NCBI RefSeq assembly: GCF_022811705.1
Contig: NZ_CP094528.1
Coordinates: 1,860,001 to 1,924,000 of the forward strand
Origin: Agromyces larvae
GTDB taxonomy: Bacteria > Actinomycetota > Actinomycetes > Actinomycetales > Microbacteriaceae
Direction of reading: 5' to 3'
DNA length: 64,000 nt
Shown here: piece by piece, positions 17,007-26,960 of the stretch
Layout: every line of letters starts with the position of its first letter
Position numbering within the stretch: the first letter of the stretch is position 1
Translations under genes and position numbers: made by a program
The notes under the pieces: generated by a model
Told to the model about the DNA's origin: nothing
The model's database searches: none
What the model saw: the letters and a program-made list of their open reading frames with translations, nothing else

Positions 17007-18080
17007 TCAGCGGGCCCGGTCGAGCGTCAGGATCTCCCCCAGGTCGAGGCCGTCGGGCGCGTCGAGCTGCGCGTACGTGCACGACTCGGGGTCGCGGTCG
17101 GGCCGCCACCTGCGGAACTGCGCGGTGTGCCGGAACCGATCGCCCTCCATGTGGTCGTACGCGACCTCGACGACGCGTTCGGGCCGCAGCGGCACGAACG
17201 AGAGGTCCTTGCCGGTGCTCCAGCGGCTCACCGCGCCCGGCATGCGGTTCGTCGCGTGCGCCTCCTGGTCGGCCCAGGCACCCCACGGATGCTGCGACCA
17301 GTCGGTCTCGACGAGCGGTGCGAGCTCGTCGACGAGCTCGGCGCGCCGCACCATCGAGAAGGACGCCGCGACGCCCACATGATGCAGCCGGCCGTCGTCG
17401 CCCCAGAGGCCCAGCAGCAGCGACCCGACGATCGGCCCGGTCTTGTGCCACCGGTACCCGGCGACCACGCAGTCGGCGGTGCGCTCGTGCTTGATCTTGA
17501 ACATCGTGCGCTTGTCGGGCTGGTACGCGCCGTCGAGCGGCTTCGCCACGACACCGTCGAGACCGGCGCCCTCGAAGCGGGTGAACCAGTCGCGGGCGAC
17601 GTCGAGGTCACCGGTCGAGGGGGTGACGAAGACGGGGTCGGATGCCTCGGCGAGCGCCGCCTCGAGCTGCCGGCGCCGCTCGCGGAACGGCCGACCGGTG
17701 AGGTCGTCGTCGCCGAGCGCGAGCAGGTCGAACGCGACGAACGACGCGGGCGTCTGCTCGGCCAGCAGCGTCACGCGGCTCGTCGCCGGATGGATGCGCT
17801 GCTGCAACGCCTCGAAGTCGAGCCGGCCGTCGCGCACCAGCACGATCTCGCCGTCGACCACGCAGCGCTCCGGCAGGTTGCGGCGCAGCTCCTCGACGAG
17901 CTCGGGGAAGTACCTGGTCATCGGCTTCTCGTTGCGGCTGCCGAGCTCGACCTCGTCGCCGTCGCGGAACACGATCGTGCGGAAGCCGTCCCACTTCGGC
18001 TCGACGTGGCGGACGTCGGGGATCTCCTTCACCGACTTGGCCAGCATCGGCTTGACGGGCGGCATCACCGGCAGGTCCAT
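17007..18080 (-). CDS. ATP-dependent DNA ligase (LigC/LigD-ligase type)
   Basis: 357-residue stand-alone ligase. Adenylation motif I is KWDGFR with the nucleotidyl Lys at residue 29; motif III FVAFDLLALG, motif IV DGVVAKPLDG and motif V KIKHERTADCVVAGYRW follow, then an OB-fold domain. There is no polymerase or 3'-phosphoesterase domain, so it fits the LigC class of actinobacterial ligases linked to backup end-joining and base-excision repair. The stop codon is inside the palindromic repeat cluster. ATG 18080 chosen; MPPVKPMLAK a few residues in is an alternative. Confidence 0.92.
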   Translation of the reverse strand: MDLPVMPPVKPMLAKSVKEIPDVRHVEPKWDGFRTIVFRDGDEVELGSRNEKPMTRYFPELVEELRRNLPERCVVDGEIVLVRDGRLDFEALQQRIHPATSRVTLLAEQTPASFVAFDLLALGDDDLTGRPFRERRRQLEAALAEASDPVFVTPSTGDLDVARDWFTRFEGAGLDGVVAKPLDGAYQPDKRTMFKIKHERTADCVVAGYRWHKTGPIVGSLLLGLWGDDGRLHHVGVAASFSMVRRAELVDELAPLVETDWSQHPWGAWADQEAHATNRMPGAVSRWSTGKDLSFVPLRPERVVEVAYDHMEGDRFRHTAQFRRWRPDRDPESCTYAQLDAPDGLDLGEILTLDRAR

Positions 18081-18241
18081 CCGTCCATCATGGTCGCTCC
18101 GCTCGCCTGCGGGTAGCAGTCGGGGTCGACCCGGTCAAGGGCTGGCCGCGGCATCCGGATCGTCCTAGCGTGGTGGAGTCGGCGCCGTGCGCCCCGATCG
18201 CCGCGAGCGCCGCACCGACCCGAGCATGAGGAGCACCCGCC

Positions 18242-18409
18242 ATGTCAGGACCCGACGCCCACGATCCGACGCCCGATCGCGACCTCGCCGACGAGGCCGT
18301 ACGGGCCGCCGAACAGCACCAACGCGCCGAAGAGGAGGCCGACGAAGCCGAGGCGGTCGTGGTCCGCGACGACGACGGCTCGGGCATCCACGAGGAGCGG
18401 GCGCAATGA
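18242..18409 (+). CDS. small acidic hypothetical protein
   Basis: 55-residue highly acidic protein rich in Glu, Asp and Ala with an EQHQRAEEEADEAEA helix, probably a short coiled coil. ATG preceded by GAGGAGC. The stop overlaps the next ATG (ATGA at 18406-18409), so the two small proteins are translationally coupled. Too short for automatic calls but supported by start signal and coupling. Function unknown. Confidence 0.6.
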   Translation: MSGPDAHDPTPDRDLADEAVRAAEQHQRAEEEADEAEAVVVRDDDGSGIHEERAQ

Positions 18410-18684
18410 CCACCGTCCTCGAACCGCCGGCCCCGCTCGAGTCGCGCCCCGGCCCGCCCGCGGCGCCGTCGCTGCCGCCGATCGGCCAGTGGTGGCCGCA
18501 GCTGGAATCGCCCCTGCGCCGCGAGATCCTCGAACGGCCCACGGCTCCGCTGCCGCACCCGGTGGTGCGGCGCATCCTCGACCTCTGCGACCTCGAACGC
18601 ATGCCCGTTCCGGTCGGGTCCATCCGCCTCGGCGAGAACGAACTCGCCTACCTCGCCGGATGGCGGCGCATCGAGCCCGACTGA
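18406..18684 (+). CDS. small hypothetical protein
   Basis: 92-residue soluble protein with a Pro-rich N-terminus and a likely helical body (LRREILERPTAPLPHPVVRRILDL). Ends in LAYLAGWRRIEPD. No Cys and no membrane segment. ATG at 18406 overlaps the upstream stop by four bases. I do not recognise a family; coupling and codon use suggest it is real. Confidence 0.6.
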   Translation: MTTVLEPPAPLESRPGPPAAPSLPPIGQWWPQLESPLRREILERPTAPLPHPVVRRILDLCDLERMPVPVGSIRLGENELAYLAGWRRIEPD

Positions 18685-18753
18685 GCTCGGGCGACGGGCG
18701 GCGCGGCGGCGCGTCGCACCGCCTGGGTCAGCGCGCCGCGGGAGACTCGGGGC

Positions 18754-19461
18754 GTGAGCACAGCCGAGGGGGCCGGCGCGCGCGCCACCGCCCGCTACGA
18801 CCGCGACAGCGTCGAGTTCTCGCGCGCCGTCGCGTTCTTCGACGCCGCCTACGCGTTCGCCCTCACCCTGCTGGTCGTGAACATCGACCCGCCGCCGGCC
18901 GAGGATTGGGCGACGCCGGCGCGCTGGGTGACGAGCGGGCTCGGCTGGCAGTTCTTCGGGTTCGCGGTGAGCTTCATCGTGATCGCCGTCTTCTGGCGGG
19001 TGAACCATCGCCTCGGAAGCGAGTTCACCGGATTCTCGAGCGGCACGATCACCGCGAACCTGGTCGCGCTCGCGCTGATCGTGTTCATCCCGTTCTCGAC
19101 GCAGGGCATCAGCGACCCCGCCACCGCCGACGAGCCGCTCGCGGTCGCCGTCTACGCGGTGAACATCAGCGTCGCCGTCATGGCGCAGAGCGCCGTCTAT
19201 CTGGTCGCGCGCCGCGACCGGCTGCTGCGGCACCCGCTCCCCCGACGGGCCGACACCGTGAACCTCATCGACGCGATGTCGACGCCGGCGGTGTTCCTGC
19301 TCTCGATCCCGGTCGCCTACCTGTGGGGCGCGGAATGGGGTCGCTGGTGCTGGCTGCTGCTCATCGTCGTCGGCCCGATCAGCGGGCGCTGGGCCGCACG
19401 CCGCGTCGCGCGGATCGTCAGCGAGGAGCGCCCGGCACCGCCGCCAGCTCCATCGTCATGA
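18754..19461 (+). CDS. TMEM175-family (DUF1211) membrane protein
   Basis: 235-residue membrane protein with six hydrophobic segments. The first carries the TMEM175/DUF1211 signature: FSRAVAFFDAAYAFALTLLV at residues 22-41, in place of the usual FSDGVxAIxxTLLV; this helix lines the pore in bacterial K+-selective homologues. Here the family Asp is displaced (FFDAAYA), so ion selectivity is uncertain. Start GTG 18754. Its last 44 bp overlap the converging GNAT gene. Confidence 0.82.
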   Translation: MSTAEGAGARATARYDRDSVEFSRAVAFFDAAYAFALTLLVVNIDPPPAEDWATPARWVTSGLGWQFFGFAVSFIVIAVFWRVNHRLGSEFTGFSSGTITANLVALALIVFIPFSTQGISDPATADEPLAVAVYAVNISVAVMAQSAVYLVARRDRLLRHPLPRRADTVNLIDAMSTPAVFLLSIPVAYLWGAEWGRWCWLLLIVVGPISGRWAARRVARIVSEERPAPPPAPSS

Positions 19462-19927
19462 ACACGCTCAACGGGTCGGGCCCGTAATCGGCGAACGGCC
19501 CGCACTCGGTGAAGCCGTACTTCGCGTACAACCGCCGCGCCGGACGGAAGAAGTCCTGCGGACCCGTCTCGAGGCTCATCCGCGAGTACCCGCGACGGCG
19601 GGCCTCGTCGAGCACGTGCTCGAGCAGACGCGCACCGAGCCCGAGGCCGCGCGCCGCGGCATCCGTGCGCATCGACTTCAGCTCGCCGTGGCCCGGATCG
19701 AGCTCCTTCAGGGCCACGCACCCGAGCAGGTCGTCGCCGGCCGCGATCACCCAGAACGTCACGTTCGGTGCGGCGAGCCCCGACACGTCGAGCGCGTGCA
19801 CGCTCTCGGGCGGCGACTCGGCGTGCATGTCGGCGAGGTGGTCGGCGAGCAGACGCAGGGTGCGCGGGTCGGCGAGATCGCCCCGCTCGATGGTGATGCT
19901 GCGATCGGGAATGGCGAGGTCGGTCAC
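19418..19927 (-). CDS. GNAT-family N-acetyltransferase
   Basis: 169-residue GNAT protein. Core strand GDDLLGCVALKELDPGHGELKSM is followed by the acetyl-CoA loop RGLGLGARLLEHVLDEARRRG and the aromatic tail ARRLYAKYGFTECGPFADY, typical of YiiD/PA4866-like enzymes that acetylate small amines or antibiotics. Substrate unknown. It overlaps the end of the TMEM175-like gene by 44 bp tail to tail. Confidence 0.87.
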   Translation of the reverse strand: MTDLAIPDRSITIERGDLADPRTLRLLADHLADMHAESPPESVHALDVSGLAAPNVTFWVIAAGDDLLGCVALKELDPGHGELKSMRTDAAARGLGLGARLLEHVLDEARRRGYSRMSLETGPQDFFRPARRLYAKYGFTECGPFADYGPDPLSVFMTMELAAVPGAPR

Positions 19928-19992
19928 CCGGGCGAGTCTGCCACCGCCGTGTTACGGGCGGATGTCGCGGGGCCGGGTGTGCGGTACGTGCG

Positions 19993-20064
19993 TGCCCCCG
20001 GCAGGATTCGAACCTGCGCTTCCGACTTAGGAGGTCGGCACTCTATCCCCTGAGTTACGAGGGC
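19993..20064 (-). tRNA. tRNA-Arg(CCT)
   Basis: 72-nt cloverleaf: acceptor GCCCTCG/CGGGGGC, D arm ACTC/GAGT, anticodon stem CCGAC/GTCGG with loop CTCCTAA (anticodon CCT, reading AGG), T arm GCAGG-TTCGAAT-CCTGC. Discriminator A. The CCA end is not encoded, unlike the tRNA-Ala at 6453. Confidence 0.94.
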
Positions 20065-20179
20065 GGGGCCGTACGAGTCTACTTGGCCAGACGCGTCGCC
20101 TTCCTCCGATGCCCGAACGGCCGCTCGCGGAGCGCCCGGTAGGGTGGCACGCGGCGACCGGCGCCGGGGAGAGGAACGC

Positions 20180-21196
20180 ATGAGCGGCACGAGGTTCTGG
20201 ATCGGCGCGTCGACGATCGGTGCACTGGGTGCCGCGGCACGGGGCGTGCGGCGGCTCGAGGTCGCCGACGACGGCACGGCCGTGCTGGGCGAGCCGGTCG
20301 AGGTCGGCCCGAACCCGATGTTCCTCGCCCGGCGCGGCGACACGGTCGCGATCGTGCACGAGCTCGCCGACGGACTCGTCTCGACGTGGCGGCTCGACGG
20401 CGGAACCCTCGCCCCGCTGGCCCCGACCGCACCCACCGGCGCGGCCGACCCGTGCCACGTCGCGTTCGACGAGACCGGCCGGTTCGCGCTCACGGCGAAC
20501 TACTCCGGCAGCCGGGTGACGGCCCACCGTGCCGGAGCCGACGCCGCGCTCGTCTCCGCCGTCGACTTCACCGGCAGCGGCCCGCGCGCCGACCGGCAGG
20601 AGGCCCCGCATCCGCACCAGATCGTGCCCGACCCCGCCCGCGATCGCGTGCTCGTGCCCGACCTGGGCGCCGACCGGGTTCGCGTGGTGCGGCTCGACGC
20701 CGACGGCGGGCTCGTGCACGAGGCATCCGCCGACCTCGTGCTGCACGCCGGAGCCGGCCCGCGGCACCTGGTCGTCGTCGACGACGTCGCGATCGTGGCG
20801 AACGAGCTGGACCGCACCGTCAGCGTCGTCGACCTCGCCTCCGGCGAGGAGGTCTCGACCGCTCCGCTCGGGCCGGACGTCGCGCCGCGCGGGCTCGGCG
20901 CATCCACGATCCGGATGACCCGGAGCGGCGTCGTGCTCGTCGGCGACCGCGATCTCGACGGCGTGCAGGCGCTGCGCTACGAGGCATCCGACCGCTCGCT
21001 CACCCACGTCGGCTCGCTCGCGACCGGAGGCCGCCACCCGCGCGACCTCGAGCTCACCGCCGACGAGCGCCATCTCGTCGTCGCCGACCAGGGCTCGGAC
21101 TCGCTCGCGATCGTCGCTCTCGACGCCGCGGGCGTGCCGGTCTCGGTCGTCGCGTCGATCGCGACCGAAGCGCCCGCCTGCGTGCTGCGCGCCTGA
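20180..21196 (+). CDS. lactonase-family beta-propeller protein (6-phosphogluconolactonase-like)
   Basis: 338-residue seven-bladed beta-propeller of the YbhE/Pgl class. Repeating blades end in patterns such as GRFALTANYSGSRVTAHR, GADRVRVVRLDADGG and ERHLVVADQGSDSLAIVALD. HPHQIVPDP and GPRHLVV carry the conserved His residues of the lactonase face. Such enzymes hydrolyse 6-phosphogluconolactone, but many members lack tested activity. ATG 20180 follows GGAGAGGAA. Single gene, on the opposite strand to the adjacent CHAP gene. Confidence 0.82.
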   Translation: MSGTRFWIGASTIGALGAAARGVRRLEVADDGTAVLGEPVEVGPNPMFLARRGDTVAIVHELADGLVSTWRLDGGTLAPLAPTAPTGAADPCHVAFDETGRFALTANYSGSRVTAHRAGADAALVSAVDFTGSGPRADRQEAPHPHQIVPDPARDRVLVPDLGADRVRVVRLDADGGLVHEASADLVLHAGAGPRHLVVVDDVAIVANELDRTVSVVDLASGEEVSTAPLGPDVAPRGLGASTIRMTRSGVVLVGDRDLDGVQALRYEASDRSLTHVGSLATGGRHPRDLELTADERHLVVADQGSDSLAIVALDAAGVPVSVVASIATEAPACVLRA

Positions 21197-21256
21197 AGGC
21201 GCGGCCGCACGTCCTGCCGGGCGCGAGCGGAGCGGGCCGTGCTCGGCCGAGCACGA

Positions 21257-23002
21257 CTACGCGGGCGGGTAGAGGTATAGCGCCGACCCCACCGGAATGG
21301 TGCGCACGTGGTACGAGTGGTCGCTGTTCTGGTTGTACTCCTCGATCGTGACCGTGCCGTCGCCGTTCACCGCCTGCACGTACGCGACGTGGTTGTACGG
21401 GAACCAGGCGACCGCACCGACGATCGGCTCACTGCTGGTCTGCCGGCCGCGCGACACCCACTCGTCGGCCCACGCGTAGGCGCTGCCCGACGCGAGGTTC
21501 GACCAGTCCCATTTCCACGGCGCCGAGGTCACGCCCTGGTCGCGATTCATGCGCCACGCGACGAAGTCGACGCACTCGCGGAAGTAGTACCGCAGCGGAG
21601 ACAACCCGCCGCCGTAGTCGTCGGGCGTCTGGTCCCACCAGGGATAGTCGTCGCCCTCGGCCTGCTGAGCCGGGGTGTAATACGCGCCCGAGTGGTTGGC
21701 GACGCTCGCCGCCCACGCCGCCTGATCGGCGGCCTCCTGCTCGGCGGCGATGCGGTCGATCTCGGCCTTCGTCGTCACCGCGTAGGCATCGGTCGACACC
21801 GCCCCCTCGCTGGCGAGGATCGAGACGTCCAACGCCTGCGCTCCGGCGAGCGTGTTGCGGAAGAAGCTCGACGGGCCGCCGGCACCCGTGCCCGGTGCGA
21901 ACGCGTAGGCCGGCAGCGCCACCGTGCCGACGATCGCGGGCACCACGAGCACGGTCGCGAAGACCCTCGCCGGGCCGTTGCGCCGCCGACGCTCGGCGAC
22001 GGGACGGGCGGGACGGACGGAATGCGACGGAGCCGCCGGTGCGGCGGGTGGGGTCGAGGCAGCGGGGGCTGAAGCGGCCGGTGCCGCGGACGCAGACGCC
22101 GCCGTGGTTGCAGACGCCGCCGAGGTTGCAGGCGCCGCCGCGGACGCAGACGCTGCGGAGACAGACGGCACCGCGGAGGCAGGCGCTGCGGCCGGCACGG
22201 TGGCGGGCGACGGCGCCGACGTCGACGGCGTCGACGGCGCCGACGTCGCCGACGTCGCGGTCGGCATCGGCCGCGAGGTATCCGATCGTCGTTGCTCGGC
22301 GCGCGAGGCGACCGGCGCCGATGCGACGCCGCCCGCCCGCGAGGCCTCGGCACGACGAGCTTCGGCCCGCGAGACGTGCGGGGACGGCTGCGGCGCCTCG
22401 GGCTTCGCGAGCAGGTCGAACTCCGCGGCGGCGCTCGGCTGCAGCGCGGCCGTCGAGCGCGGCGCGAGGCCCGGCCTCGGTGCGGTGCGGGGCTGCGGCG
22501 TCACGTCGAAGTTCGGCACCGAACCGGGTCGCGGCGCAGCGGGCGGAACGGTGTTCGCCTGCGGCACGGGGTTCGCCGGCGGCACGGTCGGCCGCGGAGG
22601 AGTCGGCTGCGGCGAGAACAGCGGCGCAGCGGCCGGCTGCGCGGGGCCCGGCTGTACGGCCGGCTGGGCGACGCCCGCCCGGTTCGCGTACGGCTGCGGC
22701 GCGGCCGGCTGCGATGCCAGCGGCATCGGCGGCGGCGTGGCACGCAGGTCTCGGCGGGCGGGGTGGGCGCCCGAGGTCGGACCGGAGAACCCAGCGGGCG
22801 CACCGCCCGCAGCACGGGTTCCCGACGACTCGGCGCGGCGCAGATCACGCCTCGACGGCTGGGCGCCGCCGATGTCGTCACCGCTCAAGAGCTGCACCTC
22901 CGGGGGAACAGACGCGTCGCGGTGCAGCACGACGCGGGGGCTCGGTACTCGGCTCGAAGCGGGACTCGGTGCCTCGAACTCGTCCAACCATAGGGCACGC
23001 AC
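21257..23002 (-). CDS. CHAP-domain cell-wall hydrolase with long Ala/Pro-rich N-terminal region
   Basis: 581 residues. Residues 1-345 are low-complexity Pro/Ala/Ser/Arg sequence, with ARRDLR-like repeats and a dense Ala/Ser/Thr tract at about 260-330. One hydrophobic segment (347-371, ending LPAYAFAPG) follows an Arg cluster. The C-terminal CHAP domain has the catalytic Cys477 in RECVDFVAWRMN and His538 in YNHVAYVQAV, and ends with a NQNSDHSYHV strand. It should cleave peptidoglycan peptide bonds outside the membrane, with the long tail in the cytoplasm or cleaved. GTG start; 15 bp after the HNH gene, so co-transcribed. Confidence 0.85.
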   Translation of the reverse strand: MRALWLDEFEAPSPASSRVPSPRVVLHRDASVPPEVQLLSGDDIGGAQPSRRDLRRAESSGTRAAGGAPAGFSGPTSGAHPARRDLRATPPPMPLASQPAAPQPYANRAGVAQPAVQPGPAQPAAAPLFSPQPTPPRPTVPPANPVPQANTVPPAAPRPGSVPNFDVTPQPRTAPRPGLAPRSTAALQPSAAAEFDLLAKPEAPQPSPHVSRAEARRAEASRAGGVASAPVASRAEQRRSDTSRPMPTATSATSAPSTPSTSAPSPATVPAAAPASAVPSVSAASASAAAPATSAASATTAASASAAPAASAPAASTPPAAPAAPSHSVRPARPVAERRRRNGPARVFATVLVVPAIVGTVALPAYAFAPGTGAGGPSSFFRNTLAGAQALDVSILASEGAVSTDAYAVTTKAEIDRIAAEQEAADQAAWAASVANHSGAYYTPAQQAEGDDYPWWDQTPDDYGGGLSPLRYYFRECVDFVAWRMNRDQGVTSAPWKWDWSNLASGSAYAWADEWVSRGRQTSSEPIVGAVAWFPYNHVAYVQAVNGDGTVTIEEYNQNSDHSYHVRTIPVGSALYLYPPA

Positions 23003-23017
23003 GCCCCGATGTCACGA

Positions 23018-23512
23018 TCACGCGGCTTGCAGATACTCGCCCCACTGCGGCAGCGGTCGCTCGAATCCGCGCACGACCCAATCGTGTCCGTGCGGCATCT
23101 GCGGCGTGAACCGCAGGTCCCACCCCATCTCGGCCGGCGTGTGGTCGCCCTTCGCGTTGTTGCAGCGCAGGCAGCACGCGACCAGGTTCTCCCAGGTGTC
23201 GCGGCCGCCACGCGAGCGCGGCAGCACGTGGTCGATCGTCGCCGCGGACTTGCCGCAATACGCGCACCGGTGCTCGTCGCGGCGCAGCACGCCGCGCCGG
23301 CTCACCGGGATGTGCGCCATCCGCGGCGGTCTCACGTACCGGGTCAGCACGATGACGCTCGGGCGGTCCCACGGGCCGCTGGTGCCGAGGACCGGGTGGT
23401 CGTCGTCGCGGACGATGACGGTGGCTTTCTGGTGCATGACGAGCAGGAGCGCCCGCTTGAACGAGACGACGGCGAGCGGTTCATAGCCCGCGTTCAGCAC
23501 GAGTGTGCGCAC
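23018..23512 (-). CDS. HNH endonuclease-family protein
   Basis: 164-residue protein with a C-terminal HNH module. CAYCG and CCLRCN supply a four-Cys zinc knuckle around the core IDHVLPRSRGGRDTWENLV, including the catalytic DH and the NL. The N-terminal part (VRTLVLNAGYEPLAVVSFKRAL) is the hallmark of a widespread actinobacterial chromosomal HNH family of unknown role, not a homing enzyme. The GTG start (23510-23512) gives exactly this N-terminus; longer frames reach into the leader hairpin region. Followed by the CHAP hydrolase. Confidence 0.88.
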   Translation of the reverse strand: MRTLVLNAGYEPLAVVSFKRALLLVMHQKATVIVRDDDHPVLGTSGPWDRPSVIVLTRYVRPPRMAHIPVSRRGVLRRDEHRCAYCGKSAATIDHVLPRSRGGRDTWENLVACCLRCNNAKGDHTPAEMGWDLRFTPQMPHGHDWVVRGFERPLPQWGEYLQAA

Positions 23513-23633
23513 GGAGTGCCTTTCGATCGGTGCTGGATGGCTTCCAGCCGCGTGAACAGGACACGATCCGAGCGGGTCGGGGTGCGGATATCGCGACGCG
23601 CGCCGAAGGGACGGACCCCTGCGGAGACGAAGA

Positions 23634-23662
23634 ACGGGCACCGTCCAGAGAACGGTGCCCGT
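23634..23662 (-). promoter_or_regulatory. leader hairpin upstream of the HNH-CHAP operon (candidate attenuator)
   Basis: 11-bp perfect stem ACGGGCACCGT/ACGGTGCCCGT with 7-nt loop, followed on the minus strand by TTCTTCG. It lies 122 nt before the HNH start and inside a 92-codon open frame that begins ATG 23759 behind GGAGG. The 368-bp stretch 23513-23880 otherwise holds only the NlpC terminator and a TAGCCT -10-like box near 23797-23802. Confidence 0.45.
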
Positions 23663-23807
23663 CGGCATGATGGTCGCGCTGCCCGCGAGGCTGACTGCTG
23701 CGGCGCTGATCGAAGAGCGCGCGCGCACCCGTGGAATGGATGCCTTGCACTCGGATCATCGCCCGCCTCCTCGGATGGCTCGGATCGTCGAGGTCCAGGC
23801 TAAACCG

Positions 23808-23843
23808 CGAACGGCGTGCCGGAACCCCCCGGCACGCCGTTCG
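23808..23843 (-). terminator. terminator of the NlpC/P60 gene
   Basis: 15-bp perfect stem (CGAACGGCGTGCCGG and its complement) with an AACCCC loop, 38 bp after the NlpC/P60 stop; on the minus strand it is followed by CGGTTT. Confidence 0.8.
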
Positions 23844-23880
23844 GCGTGCGCGTCACGCGATGTTCACGCAGGATGCGCAC

Positions 23881-24801
23881 TCACACGCCGATGCGCACGA
23901 TGCGGTAGTCGCTCGTCCAGATCGGCTGGATGCGCACCGATGCGCCCTCGTACGGCGCGTGCAGGATCATCCCGCCGCCAGCGTAGAAGCCGTCGTGACC
24001 GGACATGATGACCAGGTCGCCCGGCACCGCTGCCGACTCCGCGATCGTGCTGCCCGCCGCCCCCTGACCCGCGGACGAGTGCGGCAGCGAGATGCCGAAC
24101 TGCGCGAACACGTACATGACGAAGCCCGAGCAGTCGAAGCCGGCCGGCGTCGCGCCGCCGTAGACGTACGGGGTGCCGATGTACTGCGTTGCGACGTTGT
24201 ACACCGCGGCGAGGTCGTACGACGGGTACGGCGGGTTCGCGAGGAGGTCGCTCACGGACGGCCCGGTGTATCCGGCCGCGTACGACGCCATCTGCGCCTC
24301 GGCGGCCTGGCGGGCGGCCTCGGCGGCGGCCGCCGCTTCGGCGGCGGCGCGGATCTCGTCGCCCGTCGTGGTGGCGAGTCCGTCGGTGGTCACCGGTGCG
24401 GCGATCACGTCCTCGGCCACCTCGACCGACTGCGGGTTGGCCTTGGTGAGACGGGCCTCGGCCGATTCGGCGAACTGCGGCCCGTTGCTGCCGGGCGCGA
24501 ACGCGTACGCGGGGATCGCGAGCGTGCCGACGATGCCGGCCGAGATCGCCATCACGGCGACGTTCGCGACGCCGCCGCGGCGCAACCGCCGGGTCGACGC
24601 GAGCGCGGGGGTCGCCTCGGCGGTGCGGCGTCCGGCGCGCACGGCGGCACCGAGGTCGGCGACGGCGGGCGATTCGGGCCCGGTGTCGGCCGGGGCGAGG
24701 GGGATCTGGGGGGCGGTTCGGGTCTTCGCGGCCTTGGCGGTCGATCGGAGCGATCGCCGGGGGCCGGTGCCGCGGAGGCGGCGCCAGGGGGAACGAGCCA
24801 A
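23881..24801 (-). CDS. NlpC/P60 cell-wall endopeptidase
   Basis: 306-residue peptidoglycan hydrolase. An Arg-rich N-terminus (1-75) precedes a hydrophobic signal/anchor (79-101, ending IPAYAFAPG), then an Ala/Glu helical linker and the C-terminal NlpC/P60 domain with catalytic Cys224 (FDCSGFVMYVF), His269 (SGHDGFY) and His281 (ILHAPYEG). The start is TTG 24801, chosen because GGAGG lies nine bases upstream; longer ATG/GTG frames (to 24975) run over the promoter. Expected to cut D-Glu-meso-DAP-type stem peptides during growth or division. Confidence 0.88.
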   Translation of the reverse strand: MARSPWRRLRGTGPRRSLRSTAKAAKTRTAPQIPLAPADTGPESPAVADLGAAVRAGRRTAEATPALASTRRLRRGGVANVAVMAISAGIVGTLAIPAYAFAPGSNGPQFAESAEARLTKANPQSVEVAEDVIAAPVTTDGLATTTGDEIRAAAEAAAAAEAARQAAEAQMASYAAGYTGPSVSDLLANPPYPSYDLAAVYNVATQYIGTPYVYGGATPAGFDCSGFVMYVFAQFGISLPHSSAGQGAAGSTIAESAAVPGDLVIMSGHDGFYAGGGMILHAPYEGASVRIQPIWTSDYRIVRIGV

Positions 24802-24946
24802 AAGAGGGTACCTCCGTCGCCCGCGGCCCTGAGGCCGGCCCACCTGGCTCGCCTTGCGGCGCTTCACGGGTTTCCCGGTCGAGCGGTGGAACCAGGGGCG
24901 TCTCGACCTCGGCCCGCCGACTGGCTTCTGCCGGCGAACTCGAACG

Positions 24947-24997
24947 AGGATACGTGACGACCCCTCGAATGTCACATCCGGGTAACGGAACGGTCAC
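24947..24997 (-). promoter_or_regulatory. NlpC/P60 promoter with three phased GTNAC repeats
   Basis: Reading the minus strand, -35 GTGACA (24970-24975) and -10 TATCCT (24947-24952) are 17 bp apart. The -35 overlaps the last of three direct repeats seen on the plus strand as GTCAC-N6-GTAAC-N6-GTCAC (24971-24997), period 11 bp. That spacing is the mark of an OmpR-type response regulator; MtrA is the obvious candidate because it controls wall hydrolases in related actinobacteria. The leader is about 140 nt. Confidence 0.6.
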
Positions 24998-25055
24998 GAT
25001 TCGGGACGATCGGCCCGAGACCGGGCGCCGCCCGAAGCCGGATCGGCCGCCGAGA

Positions 25056-26955
<1,900 letters not shown>

Positions 26956-26960
26956 GCCGC

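Noticed and set aside
22060..22270. Short tandem Ala/Ser/Thr-coding repeats in the CHAP gene as a separate repeat element
   Set aside because: In frame, imperfect and part of the low-complexity tail of the protein.
24802..24940. c-di-AMP (ydaO) riboswitch before the NlpC/P60 gene
   Set aside because: Such riboswitches often precede actinobacterial wall-hydrolase genes, but I cannot find the conserved CCCG-CAGCTAACC-type end or the GGGGTGAA block in this leader. A covariance-model search would settle it.
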